53,688 nt of DNA. Origin: Bog-532 sp036495425 (GTDB taxonomy: Bacteria; Actinomycetota; Actinomycetes; Streptosporangiales; Streptosporangiaceae). This document shows positions 17,440 through 25,058 of this stretch, piece by piece; the first letter of the stretch is position 1; the number at the start of each line of letters is the position of its first letter. The DNA is taken from the NCBI GenBank assembly GCA_036495425.1, contig DASXMW010000290.1, forward strand, positions 1-53,688. The letters are read 5' to 3'. Under the pieces are notes generated by a model that saw only the letters and a list, made by a program, of their open reading frames with translations, had not been told where the DNA came from and ran no database searches. The position numbers were made by a program, and so were the translations under genes.

Positions 17440-18942
17440 ATGCCGGGAGCATCATCCGGGGGCGGCCTGCGGCGGTCACTGTCGATCTGGCAGGCCATCG
17501 GCCTGTCGATCGCGCTGATGGCACCGAGCATGGCGGCCAACATCAACCCGCAGGCCAGCGCGGCCACGGCGGGCCGGGCGGTGCCGCTCACGTTCCTGAT
17601 CGCGGCGGTCGGCGTGCTGCTGGTGGCGTACACGTTCGTCCGGCTGACCCAGTACTACCACCACTCCGGCTCGGTCTACGCCTTCGTCGGCGCCATCCTG
17701 GGGCCGCGGGCGGGCGTGGTGGCGGGCTGGGGCCTGCTGGGCACGTACACGTTCTACGCGGTGGTCACCTCCTCGGCGGCCGGCATCTTCGGCACCGCGT
17801 TCCTGAGCGCGGTCGGGGCCTGGCCGCACCCGCCGTCGTGGGCCCCGTTCCTGCTGGCCGGGGTGGCCATCGCGCTGACCCTGGCCGTGGCCGTCTTCCC
17901 GGCCCGGCGCGGCACCAACGTGCTGCTGACGGTGGAGGGGGCCACGGTGGCGCTGATCCTGATCGTCACCGTGGTGGTGCTGGTCCGGCTGCTGGCCGGG
18001 AACGCGCCGGGCGGGCACCACTTCACGCTGAGCGTGTTCGCGCCGACGCCCGGGACCAGCTTCTCGCCGCTGTTCCTGGGCGTGGTGTTCGGCTTCCTGT
18101 CGTTCGCCGGGTTCGAGGCGGCCTCGACCCTGGGTGAGGAGACCACCAACCCCACCCGGGACATCCCGCGGGCCATCCTGGGTACCGCGCTCTTCGGCGG
18201 CATCTACTTCGTCGTCGTCACCGCGATCGAGATGATGGGGTTCGGCGCCAGCAAGGCCGGGGTCACCGCGTTCTCCAACTCGTCCTCCCTGCTCGGTGAC
18301 CTGGGGTCGAGCTACGTCGGGGCCTGGATCGGCGACATCATCACCCTGGGCACCACGATCAGCGCGTTCGGCTGCTGCCTGGCCTCCACCGTGGGCGCGG
18401 CCCGGCTGATGTACGCGCTGGCCCGGGACACCGGCGGCGACCGCGGCCTGGGCCGGGCCGCCCGCAACGGCTCACCGGCCGTGGCCACCGTGGCCATCGT
18501 GGCCTTCGCGGTCGCGATCTACGTGGTGTACCTGGCCGGGTTCGGGGCCACGGCCGAGGACAGCTTCGCCTGGTCCGGCACCATCGGCACGCTGATCCTG
18601 CTGGTGGTGTACGTGCTGGCCACCATCGGGTGCGTGATCCTGGTCTTCGTGCAGCGCAAGCTGCCGGTGCCGATGTGGCAGATCATCGTGCCGATCCTGG
18701 CCCTGGTGGTGCTGGGCTACACGCTGTACCGCAACGTGATCCCGTATCCGGCGTCCGGGCCGGGTCAGTGGTTCCCGGTGGTAGCGGGGGTGTGGCTGCT
18801 GGCCGCCCTGGTCACGGTGCTGGTGGCGCCGGGCTTCGCCCGCCGGCTGGGGGCCGCGCTGACCGCCCGGGAGGGCATCGCCGCGCCCGGCGGGAACGCC
18901 GCGGCCGCCGGCGCGCCGGGTGACCAGAGCCGGCGTGCCTGA
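17440..18942 (+). CDS. APC-superfamily amino acid permease
   Basis: The 500-residue protein has about 12 hydrophobic helices and the APC-type first helix motif (SIWQAIGLSIALMAPSMAAN, about residues 14-33). The segment FGFLSFAGFEAASTLGEETT (near 212-231) is the conserved APC helix 6 region. It should import an amino acid or amine by proton symport across the cytoplasmic membrane. The ATG at 17440 follows GAGGAGG. Its 3' end overlaps the start of an amidohydrolase gene by 23 bases, so the substrate is probably what that enzyme degrades; comparable pairs handle glutamylated amines or amides, but the specificity cannot be read from sequence. Confidence 0.88.
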   Translation: MPGASSGGGLRRSLSIWQAIGLSIALMAPSMAANINPQASAATAGRAVPLTFLIAAVGVLLVAYTFVRLTQYYHHSGSVYAFVGAILGPRAGVVAGWGLLGTYTFYAVVTSSAAGIFGTAFLSAVGAWPHPPSWAPFLLAGVAIALTLAVAVFPARRGTNVLLTVEGATVALILIVTVVVLVRLLAGNAPGGHHFTLSVFAPTPGTSFSPLFLGVVFGFLSFAGFEAASTLGEETTNPTRDIPRAILGTALFGGIYFVVVTAIEMMGFGASKAGVTAFSNSSSLLGDLGSSYVGAWIGDIITLGTTISAFGCCLASTVGAARLMYALARDTGGDRGLGRAARNGSPAVATVAIVAFAVAIYVVYLAGFGATAEDSFAWSGTIGTLILLVVYVLATIGCVILVFVQRKLPVPMWQIIVPILALVVLGYTLYRNVIPYPASGPGQWFPVVAGVWLLAALVTVLVAPGFARRLGAALTAREGIAAPGGNAAAAGAPGDQSRRA

Positions 18943-20110
18943 CCCGGGCCCGGACCCGGCCCCTGGCCTGAACCAGGGCCTGCTCCCGGCCGTCGCCGAA
19001 CTGGGCCTGGCCGACCACCACTGCCACGGGGTGGTCAAGCGGGACCTGGACCGGCCCGCGTTCGAAGCCATGCTCACCGAGGCCGACTACGCCGGTCAGC
19101 CCGGTGTGACGATGTTCGGCACCCAGGCCGGCCTGGCCCTGCGGCGCTGGTGCCCGCCGGTGCTCGGGCTGCCCGCGCAGGCCGGGCCGGACGAGTACCT
19201 GGCCGCCCGGGCCGCGGCGGGGTGGGAGGAGGTCAGCCGCCGTTTCCTGCGGGCGGCCGGGCTGGACGCGCTGTACGTGGACACCGGGTTCGCCCCGGAG
19301 CCGCTGACGTCCGCCGCCGAGCTGGGCCGGCTGGCGGGCGCGACCAGCAGGGAGGTGGCCCGGCTGGAGCAGGTGGCCGAGTCGGTGGCGGCCGGCCTGG
19401 CCGGTGACGTGGGCGCGGCGGCCGGGTTCGGGCCCGCGTTCCGGGCCGCGCTGGCCGAGCGGGCCCGGTCCGCGATCGGGTTCAAGTCGGTGGCGGCCTA
19501 CCGGGTCGGCCTGGACCTGGACCCGGCCCGGCCGACCGGCACCGAGGTCGCGGTGGCGGCGGCCCGCTGGCTGGACACCCCGTCCGGCCAGCCCGGGCGG
19601 CTGGCCGACCCGGTGCTGCACCGATTCTTCATCTGGTGCGGGGCCGACCTGGGCCTGCCCCTCCAGTTCCACGTGGGCTACGGGGACCGCGACGTCGACC
19701 TGCACCGGTGCAACCCGCTGCTGCTGACCGGCCTGCTGCGGGCGCTCGAGCCGGCCGGCGTGCCGGTCATGCTGCTGCACAACTACCCGTTCCACCGGGA
19801 GGCCGGGTACCTGGCCCAGGTGTTCCCGCACGTGTACGTGGACGCCGGGCTGGCCACGCACAACCTGGGCCGGGGCTCGGCCCAGCTGATCGCCGAGACC
19901 CTGGAGCTGACCCCGTTCGGCAAGTTCCTGTACTCCTCGGACGGGTTCGGCCTGCCCGAGCTGCACTACCTGGGGGCGCTGCTGTTCCGGCGGGGGCTGT
20001 CGGCGTTCCTGCGGGCCGGCCTGGACGACGGCGACTGGACCACGGCCGACGCCGGGGCGATCGCCCGCCAGGCCGGCTACGAGAACGCCTACCGGGTGTA
20101 CGGCCGGTAG
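18920..20110 (+). CDS. Amidohydrolase (FluG N-terminal / amidohydrolase 2 type)
   Basis: The 396-residue protein starts at GTG 18920 inside the permease gene. It has the TIM-barrel amidohydrolase motif GLADHHCHG (about residues 29-37), a later histidine pair in LQFHVGYGDRDVD, the barrel segment PVMLLHNYPFHREAGYLAQV, and YSSDGFGLPELHYLG with the late metal-binding Asp. Relatives are the amidohydrolase part of FluG and free-standing proteins beside glutamine synthetase-like enzymes; no synthetase is encoded here. It likely hydrolyses a C-N bond in a compound taken up by the coupled permease. The superfamily is secure, the substrate unknown. Confidence 0.82.
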   Translation: MTRAGVPDPGPDPAPGLNQGLLPAVAELGLADHHCHGVVKRDLDRPAFEAMLTEADYAGQPGVTMFGTQAGLALRRWCPPVLGLPAQAGPDEYLAARAAAGWEEVSRRFLRAAGLDALYVDTGFAPEPLTSAAELGRLAGATSREVARLEQVAESVAAGLAGDVGAAAGFGPAFRAALAERARSAIGFKSVAAYRVGLDLDPARPTGTEVAVAAARWLDTPSGQPGRLADPVLHRFFIWCGADLGLPLQFHVGYGDRDVDLHRCNPLLLTGLLRALEPAGVPVMLLHNYPFHREAGYLAQVFPHVYVDAGLATHNLGRGSAQLIAETLELTPFGKFLYSSDGFGLPELHYLGALLFRRGLSAFLRAGLDDGDWTTADAGAIARQAGYENAYRVYGR

Positions 20111-20147
20111 GACCTCACGGTGGGCGCGGGCCGGGCGTCTACGGAGT

Positions 20148-20789
20148 ATGGAGACACTCGAGCGGACGCACGTCGTGACCGACCCGGCCATCTTGTACTT
20201 CGGTACGCCGGTGGTGCTGCTGAGCACGGTCAACCCGGACGGAAGCCCGAACCTGGCCCCTATCTCGTCGGTGTTCTGGCTCGGGCGCCAGGCCATGCTG
20301 GGCATCAACCGCAACTCGCAGAGCTGGGCCAACCTGGACCGGACCCGGGAGGTCGCGGTGGCGCTGCCGTCGGCCGACCAGGTGGACGCGGTGAACCGGC
20401 TGGCCCTCACCACCGGCCGGAACCCGCCGCCGGAGCGGCAGCAGCGGCGCGGCTACCGGCACGTGCCCGACAAGTTCGGGGTCAGCGGCCTGACCCCGGT
20501 GCCCGCCGACCTGATCGCCCCGCCCCTGGTGGCCGACTGCCCGGTGGTCATGGAGTGCACGGTCGACAGGATGGACGCGGATAAGGCCCGGATCCCCGCC
20601 GTCGAGGTCACCGTGCGGCGGGTGCATGCCCATCCGGACATCCTGGTCGCGGACCGCCCCAACCGGATCGACCCCGACCGCTGGCGGCCGCTGATCATGA
20701 GCTTCCAGCACTTCTACGGCCTGGCCGACGGCCGGCTGGTCCCCTCCCGGCTGGCCACGGTGGACGAGGAGCTGTACCGGGTCCGGTGA
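20148..20789 (+). CDS. Flavin reductase-like split-barrel protein
   Basis: The 213-residue protein has an FMN-binding split-barrel fold. VVLLSTVNPDGSPNLAPISS (about residues 22-41) is the typical first beta-hairpin, followed by RNSQSWANL and VVMECTVDRMDADKARIPAV, which forms the dimer-interface strand. Members reduce flavin or are flavin-dependent oxidoreductases acting on small molecules. A Pro/Arg-rich loop (about 92-106) is variable in the family. It overlaps by four bases an upstream part of the following frame and is probably co-transcribed with the next split-barrel gene. The substrate is unknown. Confidence 0.78.
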   Translation: METLERTHVVTDPAILYFGTPVVLLSTVNPDGSPNLAPISSVFWLGRQAMLGINRNSQSWANLDRTREVAVALPSADQVDAVNRLALTTGRNPPPERQQRRGYRHVPDKFGVSGLTPVPADLIAPPLVADCPVVMECTVDRMDADKARIPAVEVTVRRVHAHPDILVADRPNRIDPDRWRPLIMSFQHFYGLADGRLVPSRLATVDEELYRVR

Positions 20790-20833
20790 GGGTCAGCTAC
20801 CGTCGTAGCCGAGGTCGAAGGGAGTGGAGTGCG

Positions 20834-21403
20834 ATGGCGCAGCAGTACGGCGAGATCAGTGACCGCCTGGCCAAGTTCATCGCGGCCCAGCACCTGTTCT
20901 TCGTGGCCACCGCGGCGCGCGAGGGCCGGGTCAACGTCTCCCCGAAGGGGCTGGACGCCCTGCGGGTCCTCGGGCCCAACCGGGTTATCTGGCTGAACGG
21001 CACCGGCAGCGGCAACGAGACCGCCGCCCATCTGCTCGACGTCAACCGGATGACCCTGATGTTCTGCTCGTTCGAGCGTCAGCCGCTGATCCTGAGGCTG
21101 TACGGCGCCGCGACGGAGATTCAGCCCGACCAGCCGGAGTGGGACGAATTCGTCGGGTTCTTCCCGCTCATACTCGGCGCCCGGCAGATCTTCGACATGA
21201 GAGTCGATCTGGTCCAGACCTCATGCGGCTACGGGGTGCCGTTGATGGAGTACGCCGACGAGCGGCCGCTGATGGCGCAGTGGGCCGAGAAGAAGGGACC
21301 GGACGGGCTCGAGGCCTACCACCGGGACAAGAACCAAACCAGCATCGACGGCTTCCCGACCGGCCTGCGCCTACCTGACGCTCTGTCCGCGCTGGACCAG
21401 TAG
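20834..21403 (+). CDS. Pyridoxamine 5'-phosphate oxidase-family protein
   Basis: The 189-residue protein has the PPOX-type flavin split barrel: HLFFVATAAREGRVNVSPKG (about residues 20-39) followed by NRVIWLNGTGSGNETAAHL. This matches the actinobacterial pyridoxamine 5'-phosphate oxidase-like group with roles in F420- or FMN-dependent reduction. ATG 20834 follows GGAG motifs; the open frame upstream to 20786 has no better start. It lacks the C-terminal dimerisation domain of true PdxH, so it is not vitamin B6 oxidase. Together with the upstream gene it forms a two-flavoprotein set. Confidence 0.8.
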   Translation: MAQQYGEISDRLAKFIAAQHLFFVATAAREGRVNVSPKGLDALRVLGPNRVIWLNGTGSGNETAAHLLDVNRMTLMFCSFERQPLILRLYGAATEIQPDQPEWDEFVGFFPLILGARQIFDMRVDLVQTSCGYGVPLMEYADERPLMAQWAEKKGPDGLEAYHRDKNQTSIDGFPTGLRLPDALSALDQ

Positions 21404-21410
21404 CGCTGGG

Positions 21411-21500
21411 GTGGAGCTGACCGCGGACCTGTTCGTCTCGGCGGACGGATGCGCCCGCGGGGAGAACACCGGACCGTACTTCGGGTACGGGGGGCGGTGG
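21411..21500 (+). pseudogene. Remnant of a RibD C-terminal/DHFR-like gene
   Basis: From GTG 21411 the frame reads LTADLFVSADGCARGENTGP followed by YFGYGG. This matches the N-terminus of the dihydrofolate reductase-like (RibD C-terminal domain) family, where a beta strand precedes V-S-x-D-G. Homology stops at about codon 28, and the rest of the open frame to 21605 is unlike the family. Full-length relatives have about 180-200 residues. It is best read as a decayed or truncated gene. Confidence 0.55.
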
Positions 21501-21544
21501 TCTCCGGCACCTTGCGGGACCCGCGGGCCGGTGGCCGGCCGCCG

Positions 21545-21748
21545 TCAGCTGCTGGGCTGGGGGGTGGTCAGGGTGCAGTTGACCCTGGGGTTGACGCCGG
21601 TGTAGTTGAGCGGCCCGGCCGCCACGGTGGCGGCGATGGTGCCGGCCTTGGTGCAGTTGCCGATGGTCTCGTCGAAGTAGCCGCGCTGACCGGCGGCGAC
21701 CGCGCCGACGATGAGCCACAGGACGAGAAGCGCCGATCCGAGATGCAT
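21545..21748 (-). CDS. Small membrane or secreted hypothetical protein
   Basis: The 67-residue protein begins with a hydrophobic helix (SALLVLWLIVGAVAAGQRGY, about residues 5-24). A short extracytoplasmic tail with two cysteines follows (GNCTKAG and VNCTLTT). ATG 21748 is preceded by GGAGGA at 4 bases. Small proteins of this pattern, with W-L-I-x-G-A-x-A-A-G-Q-R-x-Y-F, recur in actinobacteria without assigned function. The two cysteines could form a disulfide outside the membrane. It is divergent from the thioesterase gene. Confidence 0.65.
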   Translation of the reverse strand: MHLGSALLVLWLIVGAVAAGQRGYFDETIGNCTKAGTIAATVAAGPLNYTGVNPRVNCTLTTPQPSS

Positions 21749-21838
21749 GCTGTCCTCCATCGCGGTTCCGGGTGCGTCTGGCCCGAAAGCTACCCGCCCG
21801 CGAGGCCCGGTATGGCCGTAAAAGCCCTGCTCACAGCC

Positions 21839-21884
21839 GTTTCCGGAAACCTGGAAATTCGAGGGCGGGAGATCCCGGTAGCGT
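21839..21884 (+). promoter_or_regulatory. Palindrome and leaderless promoter before the thioesterase
   Basis: GTTTCCGGAAAC (21839-21850) is a perfect 12-bp palindrome in the 142-base divergent region. TAGCGT (21879-21884) fits TAnnnT six bases before ATG 21891, with no Shine-Dalgarno sequence. The palindrome lies 28 bases upstream of the -10, in the -35 to -50 zone, where an activator or repressor could bind. Confidence 0.4.
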
Positions 21885-21890
21885 CGCGGT

Positions 21891-22280
21891 ATGGAACCGA
21901 CGGCGGGACGGCGGGCCGAGATCACGGTGGTGGTCGGCGAGGCCGACACGGCCACCGCGCTGGGCAGCGGAGACGTGCCGGTGCTGGCCACGCCCCGGCT
22001 GCTGGCCCTGGCCGAGGCGGCCACCGTGCGGGCCGTGGCCGGGGTGCTGGCCCCCGGGCAGACCTCGGTGGGGACCAGCATCCGGCTGGAGCACACCGCG
22101 GCCAGCCCGGTCGGCATGCGGGTCACGGTCGTGGCCGAGCTGACCGCGGTCGACGGGCGGCGGCTGACGTTCCGGGTCGAGGCGGCCGATGCGGCCGGTA
22201 CCGTGGCCGGCCTGGGCACGGTCGAACGAGTGGTGGTCGACCGGGCCGCGTTCCTGGCCCGGCTGCCGGAAGCTAGGTGA
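21891..22280 (+). CDS. FlK-like acyl-CoA thioesterase
   Basis: The 129-residue protein is a hotdog-fold thioesterase of the fluoroacetyl-CoA thioesterase group. Thr34, Glu42 and His68 (in ATPRLLALAEAAT and LEHTAASPVG) have exactly the 8- and 26-residue spacings of the FlK triad Thr42-Glu50-His76. Most non-producers carry such homologues, so it probably clears an unwanted short acyl-CoA rather than specifically fluoroacetyl-CoA. It likely acts as a cytosolic dimer. The gene is monocistronic and converges on the crotonase gene with a 37-base gap. Confidence 0.85.
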   Translation: MEPTAGRRAEITVVVGEADTATALGSGDVPVLATPRLLALAEAATVRAVAGVLAPGQTSVGTSIRLEHTAASPVGMRVTVVAELTAVDGRRLTFRVEAADAAGTVAGLGTVERVVVDRAAFLARLPEAR

Positions 22281-22317
22281 GCGAGGCGGCTGGTGGGGCG
22301 CGCGCTCTAGGTGGGGG

Positions 22318-23094
22318 TCAGCGGCCGCGGCGCCAGGTCGGCTTGCGCTTCTCCAGGAACGAGCGCATGCCCTCGCGGGCGTCGGGGGTCTGGCTGGTGG
22401 CCGCCATGACCTCGATGGCGTAGGCGTAGGCCTTCGGCTGGTCCAGGTCGATCTGGGCGTAGAGGGCCTGCTTGCCGATGCCCTTGCTCTCGGCCGAGCC
22501 GCGGGTCACCCGGTCGAGCAGGTCCTGCACCGCCGTGTCGAGCTGGGCCGCGGGCACCACCCGGTTGACCAGGCCCCAGTCCAGCGCGGTGGCGGCGTCG
22601 ATGGTGTCGCCGGACAGGGCCAGCTCGGCGGCGCGCTTGCGGCCGACGTTGCGGGCCACCGCCACCATCGGGGTGTGGCAGAACCAGCCGCCCTTGCCGC
22701 CGGGGGCGGCGAAGCCCGCGTCCTCGCTGGCCACGGCCAGGTCGGCGCTGGCCACGAGCTGGCAGCCCGCGGCGGTGGCCAGCCCGTGCACCCGGGCCAC
22801 CACCGGCTGCGGGATCTGCTGCATGAGCGTCATCAGCTCGGTGCAGGTCCGCAGCAGCGTCCGCACCTGCCCCAGGCCGGCCTCGGCCACGTCGGCGAAG
22901 TCGTGCCCGGCGCAGAACACCGGCCCGTTCCCGGCCAGCACCACCCCGAGACTGTCGCCGCCGCCGATCTCGGTGAACGCGGCCAGCAGCTCGTTCATGT
23001 GGGCCAGGGACAGGGCGTTGCGGCGCCGGGGCCGGTTCATGGTCACGGTGGCGAAGTCGCCCGACCGTTCGACCAGAATGTGTTCGTAGCTCAT
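22318..23094 (-). CDS. Enoyl-CoA hydratase/isomerase-family protein (ECHDC3-like)
   Basis: The 258-residue protein is a crotonase-fold protein with oxyanion-hole segments FCAGHDF (about residue 60) and GLATAAGCQLVASADLAVAS. Both glutamates used by classical hydratase are absent: GCQL replaces GCEL, and APGGKGG replaces the QPE-containing loop. This matches the ECHDC3-like subgroup, whose reaction is unclear. It therefore probably binds a CoA thioester but may not hydrate enoyl-CoA. It follows dapF by 21 bases on the same strand and may be the last gene of miaA-dapF-ech. Confidence 0.85.
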   Translation of the reverse strand: MSYEHILVERSGDFATVTMNRPRRRNALSLAHMNELLAAFTEIGGGDSLGVVLAGNGPVFCAGHDFADVAEAGLGQVRTLLRTCTELMTLMQQIPQPVVARVHGLATAAGCQLVASADLAVASEDAGFAAPGGKGGWFCHTPMVAVARNVGRKRAAELALSGDTIDAATALDWGLVNRVVPAAQLDTAVQDLLDRVTRGSAESKGIGKQALYAQIDLDQPKAYAYAIEVMAATSQTPDAREGMRSFLEKRKPTWRRGR

Positions 23095-23115
23095 AACCGC
23101 CTCCTGCTTGGCAGG

Positions 23116-24042
23116 TTAGGCGGCCAGCCAGCCGGGGGAAAGCTCACCCTCGGCCACGATCACGGCCGGGCCGGTCAGGTAGCTGGTGTCCGGGGTCAGG
23201 GTGACGGTCAGGTTGCCGCCGGGCACCTGGACGTGCCAGCGGCCCTGCTGGTCGCCGGTGGCCTCGGCGGCGGCGACGGCGGTGGCGACCGCGCCGGTGC
23301 CGCAGGACCGGGTGGGGCCGGAGCCGCGCTCGTAGACCCGCATCTGCGCGCTGCGCTGGCCGGTCAGCCGGATCAGCTCCACGTTGGCCCCATCCGGGAA
23401 CAGCTCGCTGTCCAGGGACGGCGGCGCGGACAGGTCGAAGTCCGCCAGCGGGGACTCGACCACGCAGGCCAGGTGCGGGTTGCCGACCGAGATGCGCAGC
23501 CCCTCGCAGGTCATGCCGCCGACCGTGGTCCAGCCCGCGCCGAGCACGGCCGGGGCGCCCATGTCCACGGTGATCTCGCCGCTGGGCTCGACCCGGACCT
23601 GGCGGGTCCCGCCCCGGGTCTCGATCGCGAACTCCGGCCCCTTGGCCAGGCCGTGCTCGATCAGGTAGCGGGCGAAGACCCGGATGCCGTTGCCGCACAT
23701 TTCGGCGATGCTGCCGTCGGCGTTCCAGTAGTCCATGAACCACTGCGCGGCTTCGCCGTCGTCACCGGCGGGTCCCCCGCCCTCGGTGATGGCGGCCAGC
23801 GCGGCCGCGGCGGCAAGGTCGTCCCGGGGTTCGCTGGCGGCGCGGAACGCGCCGGGGCCGCCTTCGGTCAGCTCGGCCGCCAGCACCTCGACCTCGACCA
23901 CCCGGAGTACGCCGTCGCCGCCGATCCCGGCCCGCCGGTCGCACAGCCGCCGCACGAACTCCGGGGTCAGGTCCAGTTCACCGTCCGGGTCGGGCAGGAT
24001 GACGAAGTCGTTCTCCGTGCCGTGCCCCTTCGCGAACCGCAT
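23116..24042 (-). CDS. dapF: Diaminopimelate epimerase
   Basis: The 308-residue protein converts LL- to meso-diaminopimelate for lysine and peptidoglycan synthesis. The two catalytic cysteines are Cys116 (EMCGNG) and Cys247 (RSCGTG). HGTENDFVILPD at the N-terminus is typical of actinobacterial DapF. Between GIGGDGVLRVVE and the first active-site region is an Ala/Glu/Gly-rich insertion of about 35 residues (near 52-97), longer than in most homologues. The gene follows miaA by nine bases, the usual arrangement in this phylum. Confidence 0.95.
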   Translation of the reverse strand: MRFAKGHGTENDFVILPDPDGELDLTPEFVRRLCDRRAGIGGDGVLRVVEVEVLAAELTEGGPGAFRAASEPRDDLAAAAALAAITEGGGPAGDDGEAAQWFMDYWNADGSIAEMCGNGIRVFARYLIEHGLAKGPEFAIETRGGTRQVRVEPSGEITVDMGAPAVLGAGWTTVGGMTCEGLRISVGNPHLACVVESPLADFDLSAPPSLDSELFPDGANVELIRLTGQRSAQMRVYERGSGPTRSCGTGAVATAVAAAEATGDQQGRWHVQVPGGNLTVTLTPDTSYLTGPAVIVAEGELSPGWLAA

Positions 24043-24051
24043 GCCCCGATG

Positions 24052-25002
24052 CTATCGGCCGGCCTGGGGCGCGCGGGCGCGCGCGCCGGCCGGTCCCAGC
24101 GCCGCCAGCGCCCGGTCCAGCAGGTGACCAGGGTCCGGCTCGCCGGAGACGTCCAGCCAGGTGATGCGGGGGTCGCGGCGGAACCAGGACTCCTGACGGC
24201 GGGCGAGCCGGCGGGTGCCGCGGGCGGTCTCCTCGCGGGCCTGGTCCGAGGTCGACTCCCCGGCCAGGTAGCGGAGCAGCTGCTGGTAGCCCAGGGCGCG
24301 GCTGGCGGTGCGGCCCTCGCGCAGGCCGTGGCGTTCCAGCCGCCGGACCTCGTCTTCGAAGCCGGCCGCCCACATCTGGTCGACCCGGGTGCCGATCCGG
24401 CGGTCGAGCTCTTCGCGGGGAAGCCGGAGCCACAGCTGCACGGCCGGGCCGCTGGCCGCGTACTCCGGCAGGGTGGCGGTGAACGGCCGCCCGGTGAGCT
24501 CGATGACCTCCAGGGCCCGGACGATGCGGCGGCCGTTGCTGGGCAGGACGGCCTGGGCCGCGGCCGGGTCCAGCCCGGCCAGCCGGGTGTGCAGGGCGGC
24601 CGCGCCGTCCCGCTCCAGCTCGGCCTCGAGCCGGGCCCGGACGGCCGGGTCGGTGCCGGGGAAGGCCAGGTCCTCCAGGGCGCCCCGCACGTACAGGCCG
24701 GAGCCGCCGGCCAGGATCGGCACCCGGCCCCGCGCGGTGATGTCGTCGATGGCCCACCGGGCCAGCCGCTGGTAGTCGGCCACGTTGGCGGGCTGCCGCA
24801 CGTCCCAGAGGTCGAGCAGATGGTGCGGCACGCCGCGGCGCTCGGCCAGGGTCAGCTTGGCCGTGCCGATGTCCATGCCCCGGTACACCTGCATGGAGTC
24901 GGCGTTGATCACCTCGCCGCCAAGGGCCAGGGCCAGCTCGACGGCCAGCCCCGACTTCCCGGCCGCGGTCGGGCCGACCACGGCGATCACGCGCTCGCCC
25001 AT
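24052..25002 (-). CDS. miaA: tRNA dimethylallyltransferase
   Basis: The 316-residue enzyme transfers the dimethylallyl group to A37 of tRNAs reading UNN codons; MiaB, also encoded in this window, then methylthiolates the product. The P-loop GPTAAGKS is at residues 10-17, followed by INADSMQVYRGMDIGTAK with the catalytic Asp/Thr region, and LAGGSGLYVRG. Length and motifs are normal. It diverges from the YihY gene and leads the miaA-dapF pair. Confidence 0.95.
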   Translation of the reverse strand: MGERVIAVVGPTAAGKSGLAVELALALGGEVINADSMQVYRGMDIGTAKLTLAERRGVPHHLLDLWDVRQPANVADYQRLARWAIDDITARGRVPILAGGSGLYVRGALEDLAFPGTDPAVRARLEAELERDGAAALHTRLAGLDPAAAQAVLPSNGRRIVRALEVIELTGRPFTATLPEYAASGPAVQLWLRLPREELDRRIGTRVDQMWAAGFEDEVRRLERHGLREGRTASRALGYQQLLRYLAGESTSDQAREETARGTRRLARRQESWFRRDPRITWLDVSGEPDPGHLLDRALAALGPAGARARAPQAGR

Positions 25003-25058
25003 GCTTTCAGTGTTCCACCGGCGGCCGGTGACCGTGACACTCCCCGGCCACCCCCTGT

